Below, piece by piece: positions 23,501-32,748 of a stretch of DNA of 50,010 nucleotides. This DNA is from Deltaproteobacteria bacterium (GTDB lineage: Bacteria > Myxococcota > XYA12-FULL-58-9): the NCBI GenBank assembly GCA_016218825.1, contig JACRCV010000005.1:1-50010 (forward strand). The letters run 5' to 3'. The notes under the pieces are model-generated. The model was not told the DNA's origin, searched no databases, and saw only the letters and a program-made list of their open reading frames with translations. Numbering within the stretch: position 1 is the first letter of the stretch; every line of letters starts with the position of its first letter. The position numbers were made by a program, and so were the translations under genes.

Positions 23501-25333
23501 CTAGAAATCGGCGACGTTCTCCTCGTCAGTAAGGGGAATGACCGCGGCCGGGTCGACCGGGCGGCGCCCGTTCAGGCGTCGGCTTTGGCGGGACGATCGG
23601 CGCGCCGGGTCTGCCGGCCCGGCATGCTGGTCTTGCAGCGCGGGCCTCGGCGCCGGGGCCGAGCGGGTGAGCTGGAAGCGTCCGACGAGGGCGGCGAGCT
23701 CGTCGGCCTGCGCGGCCAGCTCTTCGGCGGCGCTCGAGGACTCCTCGCTGCTGGCGGCGTTGCGTTGGGTCACCTGGTCCATTTGCGCTACGGCCTTGTT
23801 CACCTGGGCGATGCCGTGCGCTTGCTCGTCGCTTGCGCGCGCAATGCCGCCGACGGCGTCGCTGAGCTTGTCGACCTTGTCGACGATGTCGGTGAACTTG
23901 GTGTTGACCTCGGCCGAGATCGCCGTGCCGCCATCGGCGAGCTCCATCGCCCCCTTGATGAGCTCCTCGGTGCGCCGGGCGGCCTCCTTGGCGCGCATCG
24001 CCAGGTTGCGCACCTCCTCGGCGACCACGGCGAAGCCCCGTCCGGCCTCGCCGGCCCGCGCCGCCTCGACCGCGGCGTTGAGCGCCAGGAGGTTGGTCTG
24101 GAAGGCGATCTCGTTGATGTCGCGGATGATCTCCGCGGTGGCCGCCGACGACGCCCGGATCTTGGCGACCGCGTCGATCATCCGGGTGACCGCCGCGCCG
24201 CCCGCCGCTGCGGTCGCGCGGGCGCTCTGTGCCACTTGATCGGCGTGGCGGGCGCTGTCGGCGTTGCGCTCGGTGACGTCGGCCATCTCCTTCATGCTGC
24301 TCGACGTCTCTTCGATGGCGCTCGCCTGCTCCGAAGCCCCTTCGGCGACCGCCTGGGCTCCGGTCGCGATCTGGCTCGCCGCCGCCGAGACCTGGTCGGC
24401 GGCGTCGGCCACCTGGCCCATGGCGTCGTTGACCGCGCCGACGCCACGGTTCAGGTGATCGGTGATCGCCAGGAAGTCGCCGCTGTAGGTGCCGCGGCTG
24501 CGCACCGTGAGGTTGGCGTTCGCCAGCTCGCCGACGATGCGGGTGATCTCCTCGAGCACGGCCTTGCGCTCGCTGATGTCGACGACGTACTCGAGCCCGC
24601 CGATGATCTGCCCGGTGACGCCTCGGATCGGCGCCGCGGTGTACTCGATGGGCGTGCCGGCGTTGCCGTTCGGTCGCGCCACGGCCTCGCCGCGGCGCAC
24701 CTGGCCCGAGCTCATCGCCTGCATGATCCGGCACTCGGGGGTGTTGCAGTGCGTGGTGCGGAAGAGCTCGAAGCATTTCCGACCGCAGAGCGAGGCTGCC
24801 GGTTGGCCGACGAGGCTCGCGCCCGCCGGATTGATGTAGGTGACGTTCAGGTCCCGATCGACCGCCAGCACCGGGGTCGGGATGTTGTCGAGGTGGGCGA
24901 CCTTCTCGGCCGCCTGCGACAGCGCCCGGTGGGTCTCGGTCACGTCGACGATGTATTCGATGGCGCCGATGATCTCGCCGCGCGGACCGCGCAGCGGTGC
25001 GGCGGTGTAACGGATCGGGAGGCCGCCGGCGACGATCTGCGACGTGGTCTCGCCCTCGCGCGCCTCGCCGCGCTGCATGGCTTGGGCGCAGCGACACTCC
25101 GCGGTGTGGCAGTGCGTGGTCTTGAAGAGTTCGAAGCACTTGCGGCCGAGGAAGCTCGCCGGCGCACCGCCGAGGAGGGCGGCGCCGGCCTGGTTGATGA
25201 AGGTCACGGTGAAAGCGGTATCGACCGCGACGATCGGCGTGGGCACGGCGTGCAGATACGCGGTCGCGTGGTGCGTGCCGTCTTGGGGGCGCTGCTTTCC
25301 GTTGCCTTTCTTGCTCGCAGCTCTACGCGCCAT
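23501..25333 (-). CDS. Soluble methyl-accepting chemotaxis protein with two Cys-rich PAS domains
   Basis: This is a 610-aa receptor with no transmembrane helix, so it is cytoplasmic. Two PAS domains (about 25-140 and 145-260) each carry the same Cys block: [18 protein letters not shown] (Cys66, 75, 80, 82) and [18 protein letters not shown] (Cys187, 196, 201). Such blocks suggest redox, metal or iron-sulphur sensing. The signalling region (about 290-555) includes the hairpin tip [22 protein letters not shown] flexible tail of about 55 residues ends in NVADF, reminiscent of the CheR-docking pentapeptide NWETF. The ATG at 25333 has AAGGAG upstream and overlaps the cheW stop by 11 bases. Confidence 0.92.
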   Translation of the reverse strand: MARRAASKKGNGKQRPQDGTHHATAYLHAVPTPIVAVDTAFTVTFINQAGAALLGGAPASFLGRKCFELFKTTHCHTAECRCAQAMQRGEAREGETTSQIVAGGLPIRYTAAPLRGPRGEIIGAIEYIVDVTETHRALSQAAEKVAHLDNIPTPVLAVDRDLNVTYINPAGASLVGQPAASLCGRKCFELFRTTHCNTPECRIMQAMSSGQVRRGEAVARPNGNAGTPIEYTAAPIRGVTGQIIGGLEYVVDISERKAVLEEITRIVGELANANLTVRSRGTYSGDFLAITDHLNRGVGAVNDAMGQVADAADQVSAAASQIATGAQAVAEGASEQASAIEETSSSMKEMADVTERNADSARHADQVAQSARATAAAGGAAVTRMIDAVAKIRASSAATAEIIRDINEIAFQTNLLALNAAVEAARAGEAGRGFAVVAEEVRNLAMRAKEAARRTEELIKGAMELADGGTAISAEVNTKFTDIVDKVDKLSDAVGGIARASDEQAHGIAQVNKAVAQMDQVTQRNAASSEESSSAAEELAAQADELAALVGRFQLTRSAPAPRPALQDQHAGPADPARRSSRQSRRLNGRRPVDPAAVIPLTDEENVADF

Positions 25334-25901
25334 GTCCGACTCCTTCTTGGCTGGTTGGCGCCACGAGGATCGCGGCGCGTTTGAGATCTGCGGTGTCCCC
25401 ACCGCTCATCAGCTTGGCGATATCGAGCAGCAGGATCACCTGCTTGTCGTCTTTGCCGATGCCACAGAGCGCCGCCGGCGCCGCCTCCTGGGGACCGAGG
25501 TCCGGCGGCGGCTCGATCTGGCCGTCACTGAGGTGCCGCACTTCGAGCACCTCGTCGACGAGGACGCCCATCTCGAGGTCGTGGTCGAATACCGGGAGCT
25601 GCATCACGATGATCACCGTCTGCTCGGTCGGCACCAGGCAGCCCATGCCGAACTTCTGCCGGAGGTCGACGACCGGGATGATCTTGCCCCGGAGGTTGAT
25701 GACGCCGCGAATGACGGCGTTCGCCTGTGGCACCCGGGTGATTTCCTGCAGGCGGATGAGCTCTTTGACCCTGAGGATCTCGACGCCGTACGCTTGCCCG
25801 TCCAGCCTGAAGGTCATGTACTTGCCGGCCGCCGCTCGCGACCGCGCCGCGCCGCGGGCGTTGGCGCTTGGGTTCAACCCAGGGTTCGGGGTGGTGTCCA
25901 T
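25323..25901 (-). CDS. cheW: Chemotaxis coupling protein CheW
   Basis: This is a 192-aa scaffold linking receptors to CheA. The CheW/SH3-like fold begins about residue 25 with [39 protein letters not shown] is the signature central segment, and [10 protein letters not shown] closes the domain. Residues 1-24 are a disordered extension. The start at 25901 has GGGAG upstream and lies 28 bases inside the cheA end; its own end overlaps the receptor gene by 11 bases. This tight overlap argues for fixed stoichiometry within one operon. Confidence 0.95.
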   Translation of the reverse strand: MDTTPNPGLNPSANARGAARSRAAAGKYMTFRLDGQAYGVEILRVKELIRLQEITRVPQANAVIRGVINLRGKIIPVVDLRQKFGMGCLVPTEQTVIIVMQLPVFDHDLEMGVLVDEVLEVRHLSDGQIEPPPDLGPQEAAPAALCGIGKDDKQVILLLDIAKLMSGGDTADLKRAAILVAPTSQEGVGHGA

Positions 25902-27634
25902 GCCTGACTCCCTCGCGAATGATCGGTCGCAGAATTGAAGGCGCCTGCCGCCCAAGCGGTCACGGCGTCGAGGTTGACGATGAGGGCGACCAGGCCGTCG
26001 GCGAGAATCACCGCGCCCGACAACAGCGCCTGGCCTTCGAAGGTCGGACCGAGCGAGCGAATGACCGTGGGTTGCTGACTGACGACGTCGTCCACCACCA
26101 GCCCGACCCGGCGGCCGCGGCACTCGACGACGACGCACAGGGCGCGCGTGACCTCGGTGACGTAGTCCTGCACTCCAAGCCAGCTCCCGAGCCACAACAG
26201 CGGCACCACCTCGCCACGCAGGTGCAGCATGTCGTGGCGCCCGGCCCAGGTGGCCAAGGCCGCGGGCGCCGGTCGCAGCGACTCGATCACCGCCAAGGTC
26301 GGCAGCACGAAGCGCTCACGGCCCACCGCCACGACCGTGCCATTCATCACCGCCAGGGTCAGCGGCACCAGCAGCTTGATGGTGGTGCCGCGGCCGGGGC
26401 GCGAACGGACGCTCAGGCTTCCTCGCAAGGCGACGACCGCCCGGCGCACGATGTCCATGCCCAGCCCCCGACCCGAGGTGTCGGTGACCGCGCTCGCGGT
26501 CGACAGGCCCGGCGCGAAGATCAGGTCGTCGACCTCGGCGTCGGTGAGACCAGCGGCTTGGGTCGGGCTCACGAGGTTCTGGGCCACGGCCCGCGCCGCG
26601 ATCGCCCTTCGATCGAGGCCGCGGCCGTCGTCATCGATCTGGATGGCGATGTTGCCACCCTCGTGAAATGCGGTGATCGCCAGCTGCCCGGTCTCGGACT
26701 TGCCGGCGGCGACGCGCTCGCGCCGGCCCTCGATGCCGTGATCGATGGCATTGCGCACCAGGTGCGCCAGGGGCTCGCCGAGCTGTTCGACCACGCCGCG
26801 ATCGAGCTCGATCCCCTCGCCTTGCAGCGTCAACCGGACGTCCTTGCCGTGTTTGCGTGATTGGTCGCGGACCAGGCGCGCGAGCTTGTGAAAGGTCGAC
26901 AGCAACGGAACCATGCGTATCCGCAGACCGATGTCTTGCAGGTCGCGGCTCACCTTGCCGAGCTGCGCCAGGGTGTCGCAGAGCCGCCCACTCCGTCTCC
27001 CCGCCAGCTCGGGGGAGTGCTTCAGAGCCGCTTCGACGGTGATGAGCTCGCCGATGGCTTCGACCAACTGGTCGACCCGCGGCAGGCTCACGCGTACCGT
27101 GGCCGGGCCGACGCCGGGCGCTGCCGGCAGGCTCCGCCCCGAGGGCAAGGGCGCGGCGACCGGGCGCGCCGGCTCGGCGCCGTCCGTCGGTCTGTCGAGC
27201 GACAGGCGGGCGATGGCGTCGGCGGCGCTCGGGGTCGGCAGCTGCCGACGGCCATAGGCGGTCAGGGCGCCGGCCAGCCAATCCGTGGCCTCGAGAAGCC
27301 TGTCGGTCAGGTCGGGGACAAGGCCGGAGGCGCCCAGGAAGTCTTCGAGGGCGTGGCAGAAGGTCGCGACGTCGGCGGCGCCTACCAGCGCCGCCTCGCC
27401 CTTCATGGTGTGGACGCGGCGCTTGACGGCGGCAGTTGCGGCTTCGAGGCGCTCCGGATCTTCGCCCTTCAGGATGTCGCGCTCGAGCTCGCCGAGCGCG
27501 GCGGTCTCGGCCGCGAGGAAGTCGGCAAACAGCGCGTCGTCGACGAACGCCGCCGGCGTGAACCCGCCGCGCGCCGCGCCCGAGGCTTCGGCGCCAAGGC
27601 GCGCTGCCGCCTCGCGTTCGCCATCGTGGTCCAT
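25874..27634 (-). CDS. cheA: Chemotaxis histidine kinase CheA
   Basis: This is a 586-aa kinase. P1 (about 25-125) has the phosphorylated His75 in RVHTMKGEAALVG. No clear P2 CheY-docking domain is visible: an Ala/Pro linker (about 150-180) runs straight into the P3 dimerisation helices (VDQLVEAIGELITVEA). The P4 ATPase domain has HLVRNAIDHGIEGR, DDDGRGLD and GRGLGMDIV. P5 (about 430-570) is CheW-like (VLPTLAVIESLRP, LHLRGEVVPLLWLGSWLG). The ATG at 27634 follows a G-rich ribosome-binding site. First gene of the minus-strand chemotaxis operon. Confidence 0.94.
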   Translation of the reverse strand: MDHDGEREAAARLGAEASGAARGGFTPAAFVDDALFADFLAAETAALGELERDILKGEDPERLEAATAAVKRRVHTMKGEAALVGAADVATFCHALEDFLGASGLVPDLTDRLLEATDWLAGALTAYGRRQLPTPSAADAIARLSLDRPTDGAEPARPVAAPLPSGRSLPAAPGVGPATVRVSLPRVDQLVEAIGELITVEAALKHSPELAGRRSGRLCDTLAQLGKVSRDLQDIGLRIRMVPLLSTFHKLARLVRDQSRKHGKDVRLTLQGEGIELDRGVVEQLGEPLAHLVRNAIDHGIEGRRERVAAGKSETGQLAITAFHEGGNIAIQIDDDGRGLDRRAIAARAVAQNLVSPTQAAGLTDAEVDDLIFAPGLSTASAVTDTSGRGLGMDIVRRAVVALRGSLSVRSRPGRGTTIKLLVPLTLAVMNGTVVAVGRERFVLPTLAVIESLRPAPAALATWAGRHDMLHLRGEVVPLLWLGSWLGVQDYVTEVTRALCVVVECRGRRVGLVVDDVVSQQPTVIRSLGPTFEGQALLSGAVILADGLVALIVNLDAVTAWAAGAFNSATDHSRGSQAWTPPRTLG

Positions 27635-27802
27635 GGTCCCCCCTAAGAGACAATGACCGAGCGCGCGCACTCTGCGCAAAACGCCTGGCACTAGTCAAGT
27701 CCCGAGATCAGGACACGCGCCTCGACCCTGATCTGCGGCCGGCGTCGCCACCAGAGTGCCCGGCAACTGTGGTACCCTAGTGGTGCTCGGCAAGGGGGGG
27801 AC

Positions 27803-28249
27803 ATGCAACGACATCGGGTCATGGTGATCGACGACAGTCTCATCGTGCTGAAATCGGTGCGCACGCTCCTGGAGGCCTCGGGCTTCGAGGTGTTCACCCG
27901 CAGCGAGGCGATTGGCTCCGGAGCGGAGATCGTCCGCGAGCGACCGGACGTCGTCCTGGTCGACGTCAACATGCCTCTCATCGAGGGGCCGGAGCTGGTC
28001 GCCAGCCTGCGTCGCCACCCGCGCCTGGCCAACACCCGCGTCCTGTTGCACTCGACGCGCCCCGAAGACGAGCTGGCACGACTTGCCAAGGAGTGCGGCG
28101 CCGACGGTTTCGTGCGCAAGACCGCCGCGGCCGAGGTCTTGCCGCGCCGCTTGCGTGCGCTCCTCGGCGGCGATCTCGAGCCCGGCACCACGCCGGCGCT
28201 CCCGGTTCTGGTGAGCAACACCCGGCCGAGGGCCGGCGGCGCGCTCTAA
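27803..28249 (+). CDS. CheY-like single-domain response regulator
   Basis: This is a 148-aa receiver-only protein. It shows VMVIDDSL, phospho-acceptor Asp in VVLVDVNMPLIEG, the Thr/Ser position in LLHSTR and Lys in FVRKT. The last 25 residues are an extra Pro/Arg tail. It is divergent from cheA across 168 bases and is the obvious candidate CheY for a cluster that otherwise lacks one. The ATG at 27803 has a G-run seven bases upstream. Its stop codon overlaps the convergent ABC-permease stop (TAA/TAG share bases). Confidence 0.88.
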   Translation: MQRHRVMVIDDSLIVLKSVRTLLEASGFEVFTRSEAIGSGAEIVRERPDVVLVDVNMPLIEGPELVASLRRHPRLANTRVLLHSTRPEDELARLAKECGADGFVRKTAAAEVLPRRLRALLGGDLEPGTTPALPVLVSNTRPRAGGAL

Positions 28250-29031
28250 CCGCCGGCGCTCGTGTACCGCCGCAGACACTGCAGCCAGGCGACGCGGGAC
28301 AACGTCAGGAACACCGCCGTCACCAGCAGCGCCTGGGCGAGCGCCGCCGGCGTCAGGCGATTCATCACCGCGAGGGCCGGAAACGTCGTCATCACCGCGA
28401 GCGGCAATATGAAGGTGAAGACCCAGGCCATCGCGCCGCGGAACACCGAGGCCGGCCAGCGGGCGGCGTCGAACAGCGACATGAACAGGTACGAGAGGTT
28501 GTCGACCTTGACCCAGACGAACGCCAGGCCGACGACCAGGATGAAGATCGAGTAGAGGATCATGACCCCGCAGCCGACGATCAAGACCGCGGCCGCGACG
28601 CCCAGCGGTCCGGGCCACTCGCCCAAGCGGGACAGCGCGTAGGCGATGATGCCGACGCCCGCGAGGCTGTCGGTCACTTCCCGCACCTCGAAGCGCGCCG
28701 TCGACACCAAGAACTGCGCGTCCGCCGGCTTCATCAACACGAAGTCCAACGTGCCGCGGCGGATGTGCTCGACCACCGCCTGCAGCGACGGTTGAATCAC
28801 GCTGTTCAAGATGCCGCGCAACACGTTGAAGAACCCGACCACCAGGAGCGCCTGCGGCCAGGTCCACCCGGCGACCGTTTGCCGATCGCCGTAGAGCACG
28901 AGGAGCGGCACCAGCGCCGACGAGGTCGCGAGGATCGCGAGCCCGAGGTCGATCAAGAAGTCGAGGCGATACTGCATCGCCACGAGCAGCGACGCCTTGA
29001 GCTGGATGAAGAACAGCCGCAGGTAGCGCAC
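28246..29031 (-). CDS. ABC-2 exporter permease (second subunit)
   Basis: This is a 261-aa integral membrane protein with about six helices of the ABC-2 family type that usually occurs as a pair of unequal permeases. Features are an N-terminal amphipathic LRLFFIQLKASLLVAMQYR, a central RRGTLDFVLMKPADAQFLVS segment shared by this family, and a C-terminal hydrophobic hairpin. It starts directly after the stop of the partner permease. Substrate is unknown; relatives are annotated as multidrug, viologen or lipid exporters. Confidence 0.85.
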   Translation of the reverse strand: MRYLRLFFIQLKASLLVAMQYRLDFLIDLGLAILATSSALVPLLVLYGDRQTVAGWTWPQALLVVGFFNVLRGILNSVIQPSLQAVVEHIRRGTLDFVLMKPADAQFLVSTARFEVREVTDSLAGVGIIAYALSRLGEWPGPLGVAAAVLIVGCGVMILYSIFILVVGLAFVWVKVDNLSYLFMSLFDAARWPASVFRGAMAWVFTFILPLAVMTTFPALAVMNRLTPAALAQALLVTAVFLTLSRVAWLQCLRRYTSAGG

Positions 29032-29841
29032 CTAGCCTCCGAACGCCTCGTAGCGCCTGACGCCGCGTTGCCAGAGCACGACGGCGACCGCGAGCGCCAG
29101 CGAGATGAACAGCCACTGCCGCGCCAGATCGTGCAGCGCGGTGGTGAAGGAGATCGTGCCGAGCGCGGTCTCGACCGGGAACGCCAGCAGGTAGCGAAAC
29201 GGCAAGTAGCGCAGGGCGTCCTGCAGCACGCGCGGGAACAGGTCGACCGGGACGACGTAGCCCGAGAACACGATGTAGAGCCGGAACCAGACCTCGAAGG
29301 CGCCAAACGAGCTCTGCCAGAAGAACGCCAGACAACCGATGACCAGCATGATCGAGAAGTTCAACAACCAGGCGCTCAAGACCGCGATCGGAAACAGCGC
29401 CCACTGGCGCAGATCTCGGGTGAAGTATTGCCCGCCCACCATCCACACCGCGGCGACCCCGATCGGCACCGCCATCACCGCGCGCAACGGCCAGGCGGCG
29501 ACGTTCTCGGCCGCGAACATCCAGAACGGGTGCACCGGGCGGATGAGGCGCATCGCGAGCTGGCCGTTCTTGATCTCCAGGTTCATGGTCCACACCACCC
29601 ACGCCCCGGTGAGCAGCCGGACCACCAGCGTCGACAGAAAGTAAGCGGCGAACTCGCGCTGCCCGTAGCGCCCCACCGGCGCCTCCGCGGCCACCGCGCT
29701 CCACAACACCAACATGATGAGCGGCATGTTGGTGGCGAGCAGCCAGACGAACATCTCGCCGCGATAGGCCACGGCGTCGGCGAAGCCGACCTTGAAGAGG
29801 GTGACGAGGAGGTCGTACCAGGGGACTGCGCGCTTGCTCAC
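29032..29841 (-). CDS. ABC-2 exporter permease (first subunit)
   Basis: This is a 269-aa integral membrane protein with about six helices. It is related to the next permease through EIKNGQLAMRLIRPVHPFW, the counterpart of the RRG-LDF-L-KP segment. Together they would form a heterodimeric channel. It overlaps the ATPase stop by four bases and abuts the second permease, so the three genes are one unit. Confidence 0.85.
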   Translation of the reverse strand: MSKRAVPWYDLLVTLFKVGFADAVAYRGEMFVWLLATNMPLIMLVLWSAVAAEAPVGRYGQREFAAYFLSTLVVRLLTGAWVVWTMNLEIKNGQLAMRLIRPVHPFWMFAAENVAAWPLRAVMAVPIGVAAVWMVGGQYFTRDLRQWALFPIAVLSAWLLNFSIMLVIGCLAFFWQSSFGAFEVWFRLYIVFSGYVVPVDLFPRVLQDALRYLPFRYLLAFPVETALGTISFTTALHDLARQWLFISLALAVAVVLWQRGVRRYEAFGG

Positions 29842-30836
29842 GACGCCGCCTCGGGCAGGCGCTTGGCCTCAGCGCCGGCGAAGACGTTGGCGAGCACCTC
29901 TTCGAGGGGCGCGTCCTCGACGTTGAGGTCCAACACCGGCAGGGTCGCGAGCGCGGTCTTGACGATGTCGCTGACGTCGCTCTGGCGCACCTGTAGGATC
30001 GCGGCGTCGTCGCGGTGCTCCACGACTCGACCGAGCACCGCCAGGTCGCCACCCGGGACGGCCTTGGCGAGGCGCAGCGTGACGCGCTTCTCGGGCAGGG
30101 TCTGGCGGACCAGATCGGCGAGGGTGCCGTCGAAGATCAAACGGCCGTGGTGAATGATCATCACCCGCTCGCAGAGCGCCGCGACGTCGTCCATGTTGTG
30201 GCTGGTCAAGAGCACGGTGGCGCCGTAGCGCTCGTTGTAGGTGCGCACGAAGCGGCGCACCGTCGCCTGCATCGTGACGTCGAGGCCGATCGTCGGCTCG
30301 TCCAGGAACAACACCGTCGGGCGGTGCAAGAGCGCCGCCACCAGCTCGCACTTCATGCGCTCGCCGAGCGACAGCTGCCGGGTGGGTTTCTTGACGACGT
30401 CCTCGACCTCGAGGAGCTCGACCATCTCTCTGAGGCGCTCGCGAAACTCCGCCGGGGCGATGCCGTAGATCGCGCGGTTGAGCTCGAAGGTGTCGGCGGG
30501 CGGCAGGTCCCAGAGGAGCTGCTGCTTCTGGCCGGCGACCAGCATGATGGAGCGCAAGAACTCGTAGCGCCGCTCGTTGGGGACGAAGCCCTTGACGCGC
30601 ACCTCGCCGGCGGTCGGGGCCAAGAGCCCGGCCAGGACCTTGAGGGTCGTGGTCTTGCCGGCGCCGTTCGGGCCGAGGAAGCCGACGCGGGCGCCGGCCG
30701 CGATCTCGAAGCTGATGTCGTCGACCGCCTTCACGGTGGTGAAGCGGCGGCGAAAGACCGACCGCAACGCCGCCAGGACCCCCGGCTGGCGCTTGTGCAC
30801 CTTGTAGTGCTTGGTCAGACGCTGGACGCGAATCAT
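29838..30836 (-). CDS. ABC exporter ATPase
   Basis: This is a 332-aa nucleotide-binding protein. Walker A is FLGPNGAGKTTT, the Q-loop region is VAGQKQQLLWDLP, the signature is LSLGERMK, Walker B is VLFLDEP and the H-loop is TSHNMDD. An N-terminal extension (KHYKVHKRQPGVLAALRSVF) and a C-terminal alpha/beta extension of about 90 residues (from about 245) fit the two-permease exporter subfamily (CcmA/NatA-like). The start at 30836 is 59 bases below the MFS stop, on the same strand. Confidence 0.92.
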   Translation of the reverse strand: MIRVQRLTKHYKVHKRQPGVLAALRSVFRRRFTTVKAVDDISFEIAAGARVGFLGPNGAGKTTTLKVLAGLLAPTAGEVRVKGFVPNERRYEFLRSIMLVAGQKQQLLWDLPPADTFELNRAIYGIAPAEFRERLREMVELLEVEDVVKKPTRQLSLGERMKCELVAALLHRPTVLFLDEPTIGLDVTMQATVRRFVRTYNERYGATVLLTSHNMDDVAALCERVMIIHHGRLIFDGTLADLVRQTLPEKRVTLRLAKAVPGGDLAVLGRVVEHRDDAAILQVRQSDVSDIVKTALATLPVLDLNVEDAPLEEVLANVFAGAEAKRLPEAAS

Positions 30837-30895
30837 CGAGGCACCGACTACTGTAACAACGCCGAGGCGCGGCCGCCGTCCGAGCGGCGCGAGGC

Positions 30896-32230
30896 CTACG
30901 CCGCCGGTTGCGCGGCGCGGCCCCGGTCGAGGATGCCGCCGGCCTTCTGGTCGGCGCGCTTCAAGAGCAACGCAAAGACAAAGCCTACGAGGCCGAGGCA
31001 GGCGAACATCGCCATGCTGGCGCGGTAGTCCTGGGTGGCATCGCGCAGCTTGCCGTTCAGCCACGGGAAGAATGCCAGGCCGATGTTTTGGATCATGGTC
31101 ATCAGGCCGAACGCGGTGCCGACGCGGTTCTTGTCGACGATCAGCGGCACCGCCGGCCATAGCGCCGCCGGCACCAGCACGAACGAGGCGCCGAGCAAGA
31201 GCATCGGGTAGTAGGGCGCGAGCATCGTGAAGCCGAGCAGCAGGTGGCAGGGGATCATCAGGAGCGCGCCGACCAACATCAACGAGGCGCGCCGGCCGAT
31301 GCGGTCCACGAGGCCGCCGGCGAAGGGCGCCAGGCACATCGACGCGAAGATGATGATCGACGACGTGCCGGGGGCGGTGGAGAACATGTGCATGAAGTCG
31401 GCGAACGCCGCGGCGATGAAGCTGCCGCCGCCGCTGTCGGTGGTGAGCGGCAGGCCCCACTTCTCGTGGAAGAAGTCGGTGGACAGGGCGGTGAACGGGA
31501 AGATCGCGGAGTAGAAGGTGACGCAGAGGAACACCACGTACCAGTAGGAGGCGCCGAACTTCTTGATGTCGGCGAGCACGATCTTGTCGCCGCTCGTGGC
31601 GTCGGCGAGGCCGAGCGCCTTCTCGCCGGCCTTGTCCATCACGAAGTAGAGCAGGTTCGCGACGAGGCTCAGCACGCACAGCCCGGCGGCGGCCCACAAC
31701 GCCGCTTGCCAGCTGAAGCGGCTGGCGATCAGCGACTCGGTGTTGAAGCTGAAGAGGGTACCGAGGCGGGCGATCGCGAGGGTGATGCCGAACGACAGCG
31801 CCAGCTCCCGGCCCCGGAACCAGCGGCTCAAGATGGCGTTCTGCGCCACCACCAACGACTCGGAGCCGGCGCCGAAGATGAAGCGGCCGACACAGGCGAC
31901 GAGGATGCTCGGCGCGCTCGCTACGATGCAGGCGCCGATGACGATGAGGGCGGAGAACACCAGGCTGGCGCGGCGGGTGCCGATGCGGTCGGTGAGCACG
32001 CCGCCGAAGAACACCGAGACGATCGCCGCGACGCTGTAGAGGGTGTAGAGCCAGCCGATCGACTCGCGCTCGGCCTGCCAGGCTTGGATCAGGGTCGGGG
32101 CGAGGGCGCCGACCGAGTCATAGGCGAAGTAGCTGCCGTAGGTCAAAGACCCGGCGACGATCAACACCAGGAAGCGGAACAGGCCGCGGGACGGATGGAA
32201 GAAGCCGACGGTCAAAGCGGCGTCAGTCAT
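30896..32230 (-). CDS. MFS transporter, MFSD1-like
   Basis: This is a 444-aa major facilitator protein with 12 predicted helices. Helix 1 (GSLTYGSYFAYDSVGAL), the 2-3 loop GGVLTDRIGTRRAS and the C-terminal repeat GGLVDRIGRRASL are MFS signatures. VRFIFGAG-type and WFRGRELALSFG segments resemble the MFSD1 group, whose animal member carries dipeptides. Peptide transport would fit the adjacent pepD and OPT genes, but this assignment is by pattern only. Confidence 0.78.
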   Translation of the reverse strand: MTDAALTVGFFHPSRGLFRFLVLIVAGSLTYGSYFAYDSVGALAPTLIQAWQAERESIGWLYTLYSVAAIVSVFFGGVLTDRIGTRRASLVFSALIVIGACIVASAPSILVACVGRFIFGAGSESLVVAQNAILSRWFRGRELALSFGITLAIARLGTLFSFNTESLIASRFSWQAALWAAAGLCVLSLVANLLYFVMDKAGEKALGLADATSGDKIVLADIKKFGASYWYVVFLCVTFYSAIFPFTALSTDFFHEKWGLPLTTDSGGGSFIAAAFADFMHMFSTAPGTSSIIIFASMCLAPFAGGLVDRIGRRASLMLVGALLMIPCHLLLGFTMLAPYYPMLLLGASFVLVPAALWPAVPLIVDKNRVGTAFGLMTMIQNIGLAFFPWLNGKLRDATQDYRASMAMFACLGLVGFVFALLLKRADQKAGGILDRGRAAQPAA

Positions 32231-32317
32231 GGATGCCTCGAGAGCTCGGAAGGTGGAGACGACATGGTGCGCGCGAATACCTCGAACGGGTGACTGAGAT
32301 CGCCGGCGTGCCGGCGC

Positions 32318-32686
32318 TCATTCGCCGAGGAGCGCCCGGATCTTGCGGACCAGGGTCAGGCCGTCGACCGGCTTGCCGATGAGGTCGGAGGCGCCGCCCT
32401 TGAGGAGGATGTCGCGGTCCTTGTCGCGGCCGAGGGTGGTGACGATGATGACCGGGATCCTCTTGGTGCGCGAGTCGCGCTTCAGCGCCGCCAGCGTCTG
32501 CACGCCGTCCATCACCGGCATCTGGATGTCGAGCAGGATCAGGTCCGGCTGCTCGACGATGGCGCGCTTCAGGGCCTCGGCGCCGTCCTTGGCGCTCAAG
32601 GTGGTGTAGCCCCGCGTCTTCAGCAGCATCTCTTCGAGGCGGCGAAACGACGCGGCGTCGTCGGCCACCAAGATCCGCTTGCTCAC
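32318..32686 (-). CDS. Single-domain response regulator (PatA/PilH-like)
   Basis: This is a 122-aa receiver domain. It shows ILVADDAASFRR, phospho-acceptor Asp in LILLDIQMPVMDG, Thr in IIVTTLG and Lys in LIGKPVDG. It has no output domain and no kinase nearby. The GTG at 32686 is chosen because GGAGGAGG lies six bases upstream; an upstream GTG would put the ribosome-binding site inside the gene. It sits between pepD and the MFS carrier on the same strand, with gaps of 62 and 87 bases. Confidence 0.86.
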   Translation of the reverse strand: MSKRILVADDAASFRRLEEMLLKTRGYTTLSAKDGAEALKRAIVEQPDLILLDIQMPVMDGVQTLAALKRDSRTKRIPVIIVTTLGRDKDRDILLKGGASDLIGKPVDGLTLVRKIRALLGE

Positions 32687-32748
32687 AGCCGCCTCCTCCA
32701 CGCCCCGGCCCGGCCGGCACCCGGTCGCGACCCGTCATCCTGCGGCCC

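Noticed and set aside
22046-25384. 1112-codon open frame on the plus strand
   Set aside because: It is antisense to cheB, cheR and the receptor, which have complete motifs.
27660-27720. TGGCAC near cheA, considered as a sigma-54 promoter
   Set aside because: There is no GC dinucleotide ten bases after the GG, so the -24/-12 spacing fails.
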